Notes: generated by a model not told the origin, from the letters alone. DNA of 7,166 bases from Pseudomonadota bacterium (GCA_021808195.1 JAKBCE010000121.1:1-7166); one strand, 5' to 3'. Shown: positions 1-6,662, counted from the stretch's first letter. Numbers and translations are program-made.

Positions 1-578
1 AGGACTACCTGCTCAAGGCGGACCTGCGCGTGACGGGCCCGCAATTCGAGCAGGAGCTGCTCAGCGCCGAAGGCAAGACCACCGGCCGCCTCGATGCACG
101 CTTCTCCGGCCCGACGCTCGATCCGCTTGCGGAATTCGCCGAGTACGATCCGCTGATCTCCGGCATCGGTTCAGCCTACGTGTCGGCGGCGAACGCGTAT
201 CTGCGCGACACGCTGCATTTCGGCGCCGGACACCGCTACGTGTTCCTCTCCGCGACTGTGGGCAACGACTGGAAGTGGCCGCACACGCCGCCGGGGGCCG
301 GCTCGCCGGCGCCCATCGCGCCGAACGTGTTGCCGGACCTGGCAACGACCATGACGCTCGATCCGCGGCTGAAGGTACTGGTCAATGCCGGATATTTCGA
401 CCTGGCGACGCCGTACTATGCGGCCATCTACCAGATGCGCCAGCTGCCGATGCAGCCTGATCTGCAGAAGAACGTCGAATTCCGGTTCTACCACACCGGC
501 CACATGATCTATGTTCGCCCGCAGGGCCTGGCGCACCTGCACGCGAACATCGCTCAGTTCATCCGTCAGACCGAGTGA
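1..578 (+). CDS. Peptidase S10 (serine carboxypeptidase-like) family protein, C-terminal part
   Basis: The reading frame is open from base 3 and the gene begins before the window; the GTG at 30 is an internal codon. About 191 residues are visible, so the nucleophilic Ser half is missing. S10 enzymes remove C-terminal residues from peptides with a Ser-Asp-His triad; bacterial members are usually exported. The visible part contains the family-like GRLDARF segment, then NAGYFDLATP, whose Asp (399-401) is the likely catalytic acid, and YHTGHMIY, whose second His (501-503) is the likely catalytic His. The protein ends normally about 25 residues after that, at TGA 576-578. A strong terminator follows 7 bp later, so this is the end of its transcription unit. 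The family call is from motif recognition and order; export and substrate cannot be judged without the N-terminus. Confidence 0.85.
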   Translation, partial: DYLLKADLRVTGPQFEQELLSAEGKTTGRLDARFSGPTLDPLAEFAEYDPLISGIGSAYVSAANAYLRDTLHFGAGHRYVFLSATVGNDWKWPHTPPGAGSPAPIAPNVLPDLATTMTLDPRLKVLVNAGYFDLATPYYAAIYQMRQLPMQPDLQKNVEFRFYHTGHMIYVRPQGLAHLHANIAQFIRQTE

Positions 579-585
579 TCGCGCA

Positions 586-625
586 GCGGCGGGGGCGCCT
601 GGGCGTCCCCGCCGCTATACTTTTT
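586..625 (+). terminator. Rho-independent terminator of the S10 peptidase gene
   Basis: Bases 586-598 pair with 603-615 as a 13-bp GC-rich stem with one G-T wobble and the loop CTGG. The stem is followed by TATACTTTTT (616-625), a T-rich tract interrupted by A and C. It starts 7 bp after the peptidase stop. The same T-rich tract includes the possible -10 element of the next gene. Confidence 0.75.
616..621 (+). promoter_or_regulatory. Possible extended -10 (TATACT) of the transporter gene, placed for a leaderless start
   Basis: TATACT is close to the sigma-70 -10 consensus and ends 8 nt before the ATG at 630, so transcription would begin at or just before the start codon. No Shine-Dalgarno sequence precedes the ATG, which agrees with a leaderless message. 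There is no good -35 at the usual spacing; that region lies inside the terminator stem. Confidence 0.4.
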
Positions 626-629
626 GCCC

Positions 630-1706
630 ATGGGACGAGATCCGTCGGCGGCTCTGAGCGACTCGGCACGGGGCGTCAGCTACGCACTGATCGCAGCCCT
701 TCTGTTCGGCGCCAGCACCCCGTTTGCCAAAATGCTGCTGCGCGCGACTGCCCCGGTCACGCTAGCCGGTCTGCTGTATGGCGGCAGCGGCGTCGGACTC
801 TCGGTGTGGATCGCGCTGCGCGCAGCGTGGCGGCCCCGTCGGCTCCGCGCCGGCGGCTGGCGCGGTGCAGAGCGGGCCTGGCTGGGCCTGGCGATCCTGG
901 CCGGCGGAGTCATCGCGCCGGTCCTGCTCATGAGCGGCTTGAGGCAGATTCCCGCCGCGAACGCCTCGCTGCTGCTGAACCTCGAGGCGGTGTTCACCGC
1001 GCTGCTCGCGTGGTGCGTCTTTCGCGAGAATGTCGACCGCCGCATCCTGCTCGGCATGGTCGCGATCGTGCTCGGCGGAGCGCTGCTCGCCTGGCCGGTG
1101 CAGCTTCAGCTGCGCGGCGGTGCGCTGTGGATCGCTGCGGCGTGCGCCTGTTGGGCGATCGACAACAACCTGACACGCAAGGTATCGAGCGGCGATCCAC
1201 TGCAGATCGCAGCCCTGAAGGGCCTCAGTGCCGGTGCGGTGAATCTCGGCCTCGCCGCGCACCTCGGGCTGAGCTGGCCGGCCCCGGCGCTGATCGGTGG
1301 TGCCGCGCTGCTCGGCTTCGCCGGCTACGGGGTGAGTCTCACGTTGTTCGTGCTGGCACTGCGCAGCCTCGGTACGGCGCGCACCGGCGCGTATTTCGCC
1401 ACGGCGCCGTTCATCGGCGCAGTGCTGTCACTGCTCGTCTTTCGGCGCCTGCCGACGCCGGCACTTGCGCTCGCCGCACTGCTGATGGGCCTTGGCGTCT
1501 GGCTGCACCTGACCGAACACCATGATCATGAGCACGCGCATCCTCACGAGCGTCACACTCACAGCCACCGCCACGACGCACATCATCAGCATGAGCATGA
1601 CTTCGAGTGGGACGGGCAGGAGCCGCATGATCACGAGCACGTCCATGAGCCGCTGACACACTCACACCCGCACTATCCCGATATTCATCACCGGCACGAG
1701 CACTGA
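630..1706 (+). CDS. DMT/EamA-family permease with histidine-rich C-terminal tail
   Basis: A 358-residue inner-membrane protein of the drug/metabolite transporter superfamily. About ten hydrophobic segments are visible, roughly at 16-36, 43-64, 83-102, 110-130, 137-155, 164-182, 195-213, 220-240, 255-271 and 277-295, forming two EamA repeats (about 15-155 and 165-293). Repeat one ends with the typical ANASLLLNLEAVFTALLAW segment; repeat two carries GTARTGAYFATAPFIGA. Residues 297-358 are a hydrophilic tail with about 25 His in runs such as HSHRH, ending HYPDIHHRHEH. Such tails bind Zn, Ni or Co in other proteins, so a metal-linked role is inferred; the transported substrate is unknown. ATG 630 is preferred over the in-frame TTG at 624, which lies in the terminator T-tract. 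The gene is intact and convergent with the methyltransferase gene. Confidence 0.9.
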   Translation: MGRDPSAALSDSARGVSYALIAALLFGASTPFAKMLLRATAPVTLAGLLYGGSGVGLSVWIALRAAWRPRRLRAGGWRGAERAWLGLAILAGGVIAPVLLMSGLRQIPAANASLLLNLEAVFTALLAWCVFRENVDRRILLGMVAIVLGGALLAWPVQLQLRGGALWIAAACACWAIDNNLTRKVSSGDPLQIAALKGLSAGAVNLGLAAHLGLSWPAPALIGGAALLGFAGYGVSLTLFVLALRSLGTARTGAYFATAPFIGAVLSLLVFRRLPTPALALAALLMGLGVWLHLTEHHDHEHAHPHERHTHSHRHDAHHQHEHDFEWDGQEPHDHEHVHEPLTHSHPHYPDIHHRHEH

Positions 1707-1718
1707 GCGGCGCGCCGC
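1707..1718. repeat. 12-bp perfect palindrome in the convergent gap
   Basis: GCGGCGCGCCGC begins immediately after the transporter stop codon and occupies half of the 24-bp gap between two convergent stops. It could fold only as a 4-bp stem with a 4-nt loop and has no T-tract on either side, so it is a weak bidirectional terminator candidate at most. Confidence 0.35.
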
Positions 1719-1730
1719 GGGAACGGCGAT

Positions 1731-2423
1731 TCAGGCGTGATGGGTGCGAGTCGCGGGGCGGCGGGTGCGCTCGATCCGGTAGACGAACGCCGGCGGTAAA
1801 TTGGTGGCGACCCAGCCGATCCGCTGCGCGCGTAAGCCGAGCCGCTTCAGGATCGCACCGGGCACCGGACAGCGCGGCCCGTAGGTGAACTGATAAAAGG
1901 CGCCGCCACTGCGCAGGCGCAGGAACGAGCCGCGCAGGATGCGCATGATCTCGCTGCGCGGCATCGACAGCAGCGGCAGGCCGCTCACGACCGAGCCGGC
2001 CGTCCGTCCTTCGAACGGATCGATGCGGCGCAGGTCGCCGGCCCCCATGACCAGCACGCGGGCCGCGGGGAAGCGGTTCTGCAGCAGCCGCGCGAAATGC
2101 GGATGCGCCTCGATGAGGACCAGTTGGCGCTCCGGAACGCCGCGATCGAGCAGTGCGCGGGTGAACACACCCGTGCCGGCGCCGAGCTCGATCACCGGTC
2201 CGCTGGTCCCGCCGATCTCCGAGGTGATCAGGCGAGCGAGCGCCCGGCCGGACGGCACCACCGCTCCGACGCGGCGCGGATCGCACAATCCGGCGCGCAG
2301 GAAGGTCAGCATATCGCCGGGGAGCTTCAGGGCCGGCACTCGAAATACCCGTCCGGCGCGGCTGCGGGAGGCTGGATCACGTGCGCGCCGCTGCGCTGCA
2401 GAATGTAGACGCGCGAAATCCAT
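1731..2423 (-). CDS. Class I SAM-dependent methyltransferase, phospholipid N-methyltransferase-like
   Basis: A 230-residue soluble protein with a Rossmann methyltransferase fold. SAM motif I is VIELGAGTG (residues 78-86), followed by the acidic strand end LVLIEAH (101-107) and the segment VVSGLPLLS (145-153), where the active-site region is expected. FYQFTYGPRCPVP (176-188) and the N-terminal RRVGAVVPSGRALARL (50-65) are typical of the PmtA/KsgA-like group that methylates phospholipid head groups; that substrate is inferred from family resemblance. ATG 2423 is chosen because GGAG lies 6 nt upstream (2433-2430); a GTG at 2474 would add 17 residues without a comparable site. The N-terminal 37 residues are basic and less conserved-looking. 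It lies downstream of PAP2 on the same strand but has its own likely promoter. The gene looks intact. Confidence 0.85.
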   Translation of the reverse strand: MDFARLHSAAQRRARDPASRSRAGRVFRVPALKLPGDMLTFLRAGLCDPRRVGAVVPSGRALARLITSEIGGTSGPVIELGAGTGVFTRALLDRGVPERQLVLIEAHPHFARLLQNRFPAARVLVMGAGDLRRIDPFEGRTAGSVVSGLPLLSMPRSEIMRILRGSFLRLRSGGAFYQFTYGPRCPVPGAILKRLGLRAQRIGWVATNLPPAFVYRIERTRRPATRTHHA

Positions 2424-2491
2424 TGTCTGCTCCGGATCAGTGTCGGTCGGGCGCGACGCAGCCGCGCCGCTCACCGTGCCATCCGGATTGG

Positions 2492-2520
2492 ACTGTAGCC
2501 AAGCGGAACAGTTCGATCAA
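2492..2520 (-). promoter_or_regulatory. Likely sigma-70 promoter of the methyltransferase gene
   Basis: On the minus strand, TTGATC (2520-2515) and TACAGT (2497-2492) are separated by exactly 17 bp, matching four of six consensus bases in each box. Predicted transcription starts near 2485, giving a leader of about 62 nt that contains the GGAG site. It lies between the PAP2 stop and the methyltransferase start, so the two genes are probably not strictly co-transcribed. Confidence 0.5.
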
Positions 2521-2543
2521 CCCGTGGATCGGCCGTGCACGCC

Positions 2544-3176
2544 TCACAGGATGGCGCTCGGCAGCTGCTTGTGCACCGCCCAGCCCTGTCCGGCCAGCAG
2601 GCCCGCGGAAGTCCCGAGGAAGGTCCCGCCAATGATGTCGCTGACGAAGTGCCAGTCGCCGACGACGAGCAGCACCGCGGCGAGCGCGAGCAGCACCGCG
2701 AGCGGCCAGCGGCTCGCGCGGTAGACGCGCATGAAGACGCCGGCCAGCGAGCCGGCGAGGACCATGTGTCCGGAGGGAAAACTGCTCATCGCAGAGCCCT
2801 TCCACCAGTGAAACGCATGGTGCGCGCCATGCATGACTGCAGAGGGATTTGGGACCCCGAACAACGGCTTCAGCACATGGCTGTTGACTGCGTACGCGCA
2901 GATGGAGGTCAGGCATGCCACTGCAACGGTTTCGGCGAGCAGCGACAGATGACCACGCACCAGGCGCGCCAGCACCAGGATCACGCTGATGGCCGCCTCG
3001 ATCGCCAGAATGATGGGCGCGCCGAGCGGTTTGTTCAGCGGATGCAGAAAACGCCCGATAATCCAGAAGTACCGCGCCGTCGGCACATCAATGGTCGCAA
3101 ACGACAGCAGCGCGAGCGCGGCGCAGATCAGCAGCACCAGCAGCCAGATTTCCATCACGACGGAGAAGCGTTTCAC
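2544..3176 (-). CDS. PAP2-superfamily membrane phosphatase-like protein
   Basis: A 210-residue integral membrane protein with about six hydrophobic segments (roughly 9-27, 52-75, 80-101, 138-150, 159-176 and 181-200). PAP2 enzymes remove phosphate from lipid phosphates, using three motifs at the membrane's outer face. Motif 2 is perfect: FPSGH, with His137 as the expected general acid. Motif 3 keeps the nucleophilic His and its Asp in WHFVSD (His176, Asp180) but has Leu where the SR pair is usual. Motif 1 has Lys103 but Asn-Pro (110-111) in place of Arg-Pro. The start is GTG 3176, with GGAGGT 9 nt upstream (3191-3186); ATG 3155 has no such site. Undecaprenyl-pyrophosphate or phosphatidate phosphatase is possible, but the changed phosphate-binding residues make the reaction uncertain. 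Its neighbour, a lipid-type methyltransferase, suggests a membrane role. Confidence 0.85.
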   Translation of the reverse strand: MKRFSVVMEIWLLVLLICAALALLSFATIDVPTARYFWIIGRFLHPLNKPLGAPIILAIEAAISVILVLARLVRGHLSLLAETVAVACLTSICAYAVNSHVLKPLFGVPNPSAVMHGAHHAFHWWKGSAMSSFPSGHMVLAGSLAGVFMRVYRASRWPLAVLLALAAVLLVVGDWHFVSDIIGGTFLGTSAGLLAGQGWAVHKQLPSAIL

Positions 3177-3500
3177 GTAGTCGATACCTCCGGCGCGACG
3201 GTAGCACCTCGGGCGTTGCGCTGCGAGCGCAGAGTGGAGGCACCGCGCGAGCTGACGCGAGTCTGCGCCGCTGCAGCCGTCCGTGGCGGCGCAAGAATCG
3301 CACGGCGTCTCGTAGTGCAGTGTGCGGGCCGAGCGACCGCGCATTCGCGTCGGCCGCGAGCGGCGACAGGCGGTCAAGCGTCTGCGTTCAGCGGGTGCAG
3401 CGGTCTCAGGTTGCACGCGCATCATCGCAGTGCGAGCACCGTGCGACGAGGCCAACGCCTTGGGCGGCCGCCTCGGCAGCCTCCCGGCGCATCGCGAAAG
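3177..3500. other. Long intergenic stretch with no convincing gene
   Basis: About 320 bp between the PAP2 start and the chemoreceptor terminator. Open frames cross it on both strands, but their translations are Arg/Ala/Pro-rich and resemble no family I recognise. Apart from the PAP2 ribosome binding site I see no clear promoter, riboswitch or RNA gene. It is long for such a compact region, so a promoter with control sites or a decayed gene is possible. Confidence 0.5.
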
Positions 3501-3524
3501 GGCCGCCCGCAGTCGCGGGCGACC
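3495..3524 (-). terminator. Rho-independent terminator of the chemoreceptor gene
   Basis: Read on the minus strand, a 10-bp GC-rich stem (3524-3515 with 3510-3501, one G-U pair) closes a GACT loop and begins 5 bp after the chemoreceptor stop. Only a short CTTT run follows, so termination may be partly dependent on other factors. Confidence 0.65.
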
Positions 3525-3529
3525 GTGTA

Positions 3530-5230
3530 TCAGAACTCCACCCACTCCTCGCGGCCGCCGCCCGCGGCGCGCTTCTGCGGCGGCCGCGAGGGGCGCGGCG
3601 GGACATGGTACGCAGTCGCCGCGGAACCGCCTGCAGGCTCGCCGCCGTTCGACGTACGCTCCCGACTGCCAACCGCCGCGGCCAGTTCGTCGACTTGCTG
3701 CCGAATCGACTCGCTCGCGGCAGATGCCTGTTCCACCAGCGCCGCATTCTGCTGGGTGACCTCGTTCATCTGTGTGACTGCGCGGGCGATCTGTTCGATG
3801 CCGCTGGTCTGCTCGCCCGAGGCCGCGGCGATTTCGGCCACGATGTCGGTCACCTTCTGCACCGCGCCGACGATGTCGCGTAGACCTTCCCCGGATTGCG
3901 TCACGAGGCGCGAGCCGTCCGCGACCTTCGCGCCACTGTCGTGAATCAGCGCCTTGATCTCCTTTGCGGCCGAGGCCGAGCGGCCCGCGAGGCTGCGCAC
4001 TTCCGAGGCCACGACCGCAAATCCGCGCCCCTGCTCGCCAGCGCGTGCCGCCTCCACCGCCGCGTTCAGTGCGAGCAGGTTCGTCTGGAACGCGATCTCA
4101 TCGATGACGCCGATGATGGCAGCAATCTTGCGGCTCGCGGCGCTGATCGCGTCCATCGCCGCGACGGCTTCGGTCACCACACTGCCGCCGCGCTCGGCAC
4201 TCGCGCGCGCCTCTGTGGCGAGCTGGTTCGCGTCGGCCGCGCTCCGCGAATTGCGCTTGACGGTATCCGTCATTTCTTTCATCGAGCCGGCGATTTCCTC
4301 CAGGCTCGCCGCCTGCTCCTCCACCCGCTGACTCAGGCTGGCATTGCCGTCGGCGATGTCCCGCGCGCTCACCGTCACTTCGCCGACCGCGTGGCGGATC
4401 CGCCCGACCAGTTCATCGAGCTGGTGCGTCAGGCTCTTGCGCTCGGTGACGTCAGTGGCGAACTTGACGACTTTGATCGGTCGTCCATTCGCATCGAGGA
4501 TCGGAGTGTAGGCCGCCTGCAGCCAGACTTCTCGTGCGCCTTTGGCGAGCCGGCGGTATTCACCGGAGTCGTGCTCGCCGCGGCCGAGTTTTGCCCAGAA
4601 AGCCCGGTACTCGGCACTGTCGGCGAACGCCGGATCGACGAACATGCGATGGTGTTTGCCGCGGATCTCCCCGAGGGAGTACCCGACGACGCGCAGGAAG
4701 TTCTCGTTGGCGTCACGGATGGTGCCGTCCAGATCGAACTCGATGATGGCCTGGACTTTGTCGATTGCGCGCAGCTTTCCCTCGAAGTCGGCGGATTCGA
4801 GTTTGCGCGCAGTGATGTCGGTGCAGATCTTCACGACCTTGAACGGTTTGCCTTCGGGATCGAGGATCGGGTTGTAGGTCGCCTGCAGCCAGACCTCCCG
4901 CGCACCCTTGCCGATCCGTCGGTACTGGCCTGCACAGAATTCCCCGCGGGCCAGCCTCGCCCAGAACTCTCGATATTCCGCGCTGGCGGCAAAGGCCGCA
5001 TCGACGAACATGCGATGATGTTTGCCCCGAACCTCCTCAAGTGAATATCCGACGACGCGCAGAAAATTCTCGTTGGCGGTGAGAATCGTGCCGTCCAGCG
5101 CGAATTCGATCAGGGCTTGAGACCGTTCGATGGCCTCAGCCTGGCCGCGCAGGTTCGCCCGCTCGAGCATGTCGGCCGCAGATGCGCGTCCGGCGGCCGC
5201 GCGGAGAATGGATTTCAGGACGCTGAGCAT
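3530..5230 (-). CDS. Soluble double-PAS methyl-accepting chemotaxis protein (BdlA-like)
   Basis: A 566-residue chemoreceptor with no membrane segment or signal peptide, so it should sense in the cytosol. Order: short N-terminal helix, PAS1 (about 33-143), an 11-residue linker, PAS2 (155-265), a coiled signalling domain (about 280-520), a Gly/Pro-rich linker and the C-terminal pentapeptide EWVEF (562-566). The signalling hairpin tip, [20 protein letters not shown] (377-396), followed by [11 protein letters not shown], identifies the CheA/CheW contact region. The pentapeptide matches the aromatic-x-x-aromatic pattern that docks CheR/CheB methylation enzymes. The two PAS domains agree at about 80 of 111 positions. 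BdlA of Pseudomonas, a biofilm dispersal sensor, has the same PAS-PAS-MCP plan; ligand or cofactor is unknown here. ATG 5230 has GGTGA 7 nt upstream (5242-5238). The frame stays open upstream, so a gene finder may overextend it. Confidence 0.92.
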   Translation of the reverse strand: MLSVLKSILRAAAGRASAADMLERANLRGQAEAIERSQALIEFALDGTILTANENFLRVVGYSLEEVRGKHHRMFVDAAFAASAEYREFWARLARGEFCAGQYRRIGKGAREVWLQATYNPILDPEGKPFKVVKICTDITARKLESADFEGKLRAIDKVQAIIEFDLDGTIRDANENFLRVVGYSLGEIRGKHHRMFVDPAFADSAEYRAFWAKLGRGEHDSGEYRRLAKGAREVWLQAAYTPILDANGRPIKVVKFATDVTERKSLTHQLDELVGRIRHAVGEVTVSARDIADGNASLSQRVEEQAASLEEIAGSMKEMTDTVKRNSRSAADANQLATEARASAERGGSVVTEAVAAMDAISAASRKIAAIIGVIDEIAFQTNLLALNAAVEAARAGEQGRGFAVVASEVRSLAGRSASAAKEIKALIHDSGAKVADGSRLVTQSGEGLRDIVGAVQKVTDIVAEIAAASGEQTSGIEQIARAVTQMNEVTQQNAALVEQASAASESIRQQVDELAAAVGSRERTSNGGEPAGGSAATAYHVPPRPSRPPQKRAAGGGREEWVEF

Positions 5231-5531
5231 GATGAGTTCACCGGTCCGGTTGCTCTCGGGGCTCGCCGTCGCCCCTGGAGGCGCGGCGCGTGAATGGAGG
5301 AATCTCTGAGCGGATATCGGCGCCTCGGCGGCGCAGGTGAGCGAATCCCGCCGGTCAGTGCACCAGAGTGTGATGAGGGTGCGGTTTTCGGGCGGCTGCG
5401 CGAGGGTGAGTGTGAGCTTGGGCTTGAGCGGTCGGACCGGACTGCTCTGCCGAGGGCGGCGACGGGCACCCACAGAGTTCGGCTCGCGCGCCGCGCAGTC
5501 CTCGGCCCCGGATCCCCTTGGCAGCGTCCGC
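5231..5531. other. Intergenic leader of the chemoreceptor gene
   Basis: About 300 bp between the chemoreceptor start and the last trace of the DUF302 sequence. On the minus strand it is an open frame joined to the chemoreceptor, but its Arg/Pro/Ser-rich translation looks non-coding. A GCCGATAT element (5321-5314) resembles the -10 of flagellar/chemotaxis sigma-28 promoters, but without a good -35; no other promoter stands out. Confidence 0.45.
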
Positions 5532-5860
5532 TCAGCCGGGGCCCACAGCGGCCTCGATGAGCGGCTGGGGAGGCCGTAGCGCTGCAGGAGATACTGCGGG
5601 TCGTTGTAGGCGATCCACGTCTGCCCTTGCTCGTCTTTCCATGCGAGGGTCTTCAGCGGCAGATCGAGTCCGACGGCCGGCAGGTGCTGCATCAGGGGTT
5701 TACCGGCTCGGGGGTTGCCGAAAATCAGCAGCTGCTCCGGTCGCATCTGCAGACCGGCGCGCGCCGCATCGGCGCTGAAGTCGATGCGCGAGAACACCGC
5801 GATCCCGCGCTGCGTCAGGCCGGCTTCGAGCCGATCGAGGGTTTCGACCACGGAATGCGC
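5532..5860 (-). pseudogene. DUF302-family gene remnant, both ends missing
   Basis: About 98 codons (5860-5567) match the core of DUF302 proteins: [14 protein letters not shown] at the start, then [14 protein letters not shown], a DLPLKTLAW strand and [19 protein letters not shown]302 proteins are small, often periplasmic, of unknown function. The normal N-terminus is absent: the homology begins where an AraC-type sequence stops. After YGLP the frame loses resemblance to the family; in another frame [11 protein letters not shown] and a stop (5567-5532) look like a family-type C-terminus, suggesting a small deletion with frameshift. An ATG at 5878, inside the AraC remnant, could start a hybrid product. 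The frame contains no stop before the chemoreceptor gene. The core is well preserved, so decay is probably recent. Confidence 0.75.
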
Positions 5861-6662
5861 GCCGCAGCGTGTCCGCATTGGCGAATCCGCACTGAGCCGC
5901 CACCTGCTTCGGCGGGTGGCGGGCGCCCTCGAGCAGTCGGCGGGCCGCCGCGACACGCGCTGCCTCGACCCACGCCGCAGGGGTGATCCGCACCTCGTCA
6001 TGAGACAGCCGCGCGAAGTGCCTCGGACTGAGTCCCGCACGCGCCGCCAGGTGCGCAACGGCATGATCTGCCGCCGGGTGCGCCGCGACGTCCGAGGCGA
6101 TGATCATCTCCCGCTCACCGATGCCCAGAATGACCGGACTGCCCCGGCGGGCAACGATCAGTGCCTCGGGGTGCTCGGCGTCGAGCGCGGCGATGCCACA
6201 GGCCCCCGTGATCATGCGTAGGGCGGCGCGAACCGTCTGCTCGAGGGTCTCACCCGACATCGAGGCGATCAGGCGTGCCAGCACCTCTGAATCGGACTCG
6301 GCGCGAAACGACACGCCCTGGGCGAGCAGCTGTGTCTGCAACGCCTGGGCATTCTCGATGATGCCGGTATGCACGACGGCATAGCGGTTTGCAGCATCAG
6401 TATGAGGATGCGCGTTGCGATCGCTCGGTTCGCCGTGCGTCGCCGAGCGCGTGTGGTCAATCCCGGGCGTTCCCTTCAGACTCTGCGGGAGGAGTCGTTC
6501 GAGATCGCGCACCTTGCCCTTAGTTTTGTACATGCGCAGCGCGCCGGCGCGCACTACGGTGACGCCCGCGGAGTCGTACCCGCGGTATTCGATGCGGCGC
6601 AACCCCTCCATCAGGGTGGGAGTCGTATCCCATGGGCCGATGTATCCGACGATCCCGCACAT
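5700..6662 (-). CDS. glmS: Truncated glmS-like gene: glutaminase domain joined to an AraC-type DNA-binding remnant
   Basis: The ORF opens with MCGIVGYIG, keeping the catalytic Cys2 of class II glutamine amidotransferases, and follows GlmS to about residue 194 ([44 protein letters not shown]). Full GlmS is about 610 residues and makes glucosamine-6-phosphate; both sugar-isomerase domains are missing here. Two active-site positions differ: HTRWATHG is HTRSATHG, and the oxyanion-hole Asn of VVHNGIIEN is Thr. Residues 195-269 are a GlxA-type AraC sequence in the same frame; 270-320 are out-of-frame DUF302 sequence and not real protein. The ATG has an AAAGGTG site 4 nt upstream and lies 59 nt after the small upstream gene. 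I regard it as a pseudogene; a functional amidotransferase would need the missing domains. An intact glmS elsewhere is expected. Confidence 0.8.
   Translation of the reverse strand: MCGIVGYIGPWDTTPTLMEGLRRIEYRGYDSAGVTVVRAGALRMYKTKGKVRDLERLLPQSLKGTPGIDHTRSATHGEPSDRNAHPHTDAANRYAVVHTGIIENAQALQTQLLAQGVSFRAESDSEVLARLIASMSGETLEQTVRAALRMITGACGIAALDAEHPEALIVARRGSPVILGIGEREMIIASDVAAHPAADHAVAHLAARAGLSPRHFARLSHDEVRITPAAWVEAARVAAARRLLEGARHPPKQVAAQCGFANADTLRRAFRGRNPRSARSRPDAARDRGVLAHRLQRRCGARRSADATGAAADFRQPPSR
5855..6080 (-). pseudogene. GlxA-type AraC-family regulator remnant (DNA-binding end)
   Basis: About 75 codons read [19 protein letters not shown], then [46 protein letters not shown]. These are the two helix-turn-helix motifs of the AraC C-terminal domain in the GlxA-like subgroup, whose usual N-terminal half is a class I amidotransferase-like (DJ-1/PfpI) sensor domain. 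Here the N-terminal ~220 residues are absent and replaced in frame by GlmS sequence, and the last part after the second recognition helix (normally GxTPxxYR) is lost where DUF302 sequence begins. [11 protein letters not shown] also departs from the usual RLFRDEVGITP. It could fold as a DNA-binding fragment only in part. Confidence 0.8.

Noticed and set aside
575..1525. Long + strand open frame (316 codons) overlapping the transporter
   Set aside because: Arg/Ala-rich translation in a different frame from a convincing ten-helix EamA protein; shadow frame.
1519..1706. Tandem DNA repeat at the transporter 3' end
   Set aside because: The repetition (catgatca-gagcac type units) simply reflects alternating His and acidic codons in the His-rich tail.
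1411..2286. Minus-strand open frame (291 codons) overlapping the methyltransferase and transporter end
   Set aside because: Wrong frame for the methyltransferase motifs and no recognisable domain.
3400..3470. Short GTGCGA/GCAC repeats upstream of PAP2 as possible operator or small RNA
   Set aside because: Copies are short and imperfect in GC-rich DNA; no stable stem plus terminator is formed.
2535..3944. Long + strand open frame (469 codons) opposite PAP2 and the receptor
   Set aside because: Its translation is Arg/Gln/His-rich without a fold or family, and it is antisense to well-supported coding sequence; a GC-rich shadow frame.
5314..5321. Sigma-28 promoter for the chemoreceptor (GCCGATAT on the minus strand)
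   Set aside because: Only the -10 half resembles the consensus; the sequence at the -35 spacing (TCACCTGC) matches poorly.
3530..6064. A single 844-residue minus-strand protein
   Set aside because: The first 278 residues cross the AraC remnant out of frame, DUF302 core and an Arg/Pro-rich spacer. The chemoreceptor has its own ATG (5230) with GGTGA upstream and a complete domain plan from there.
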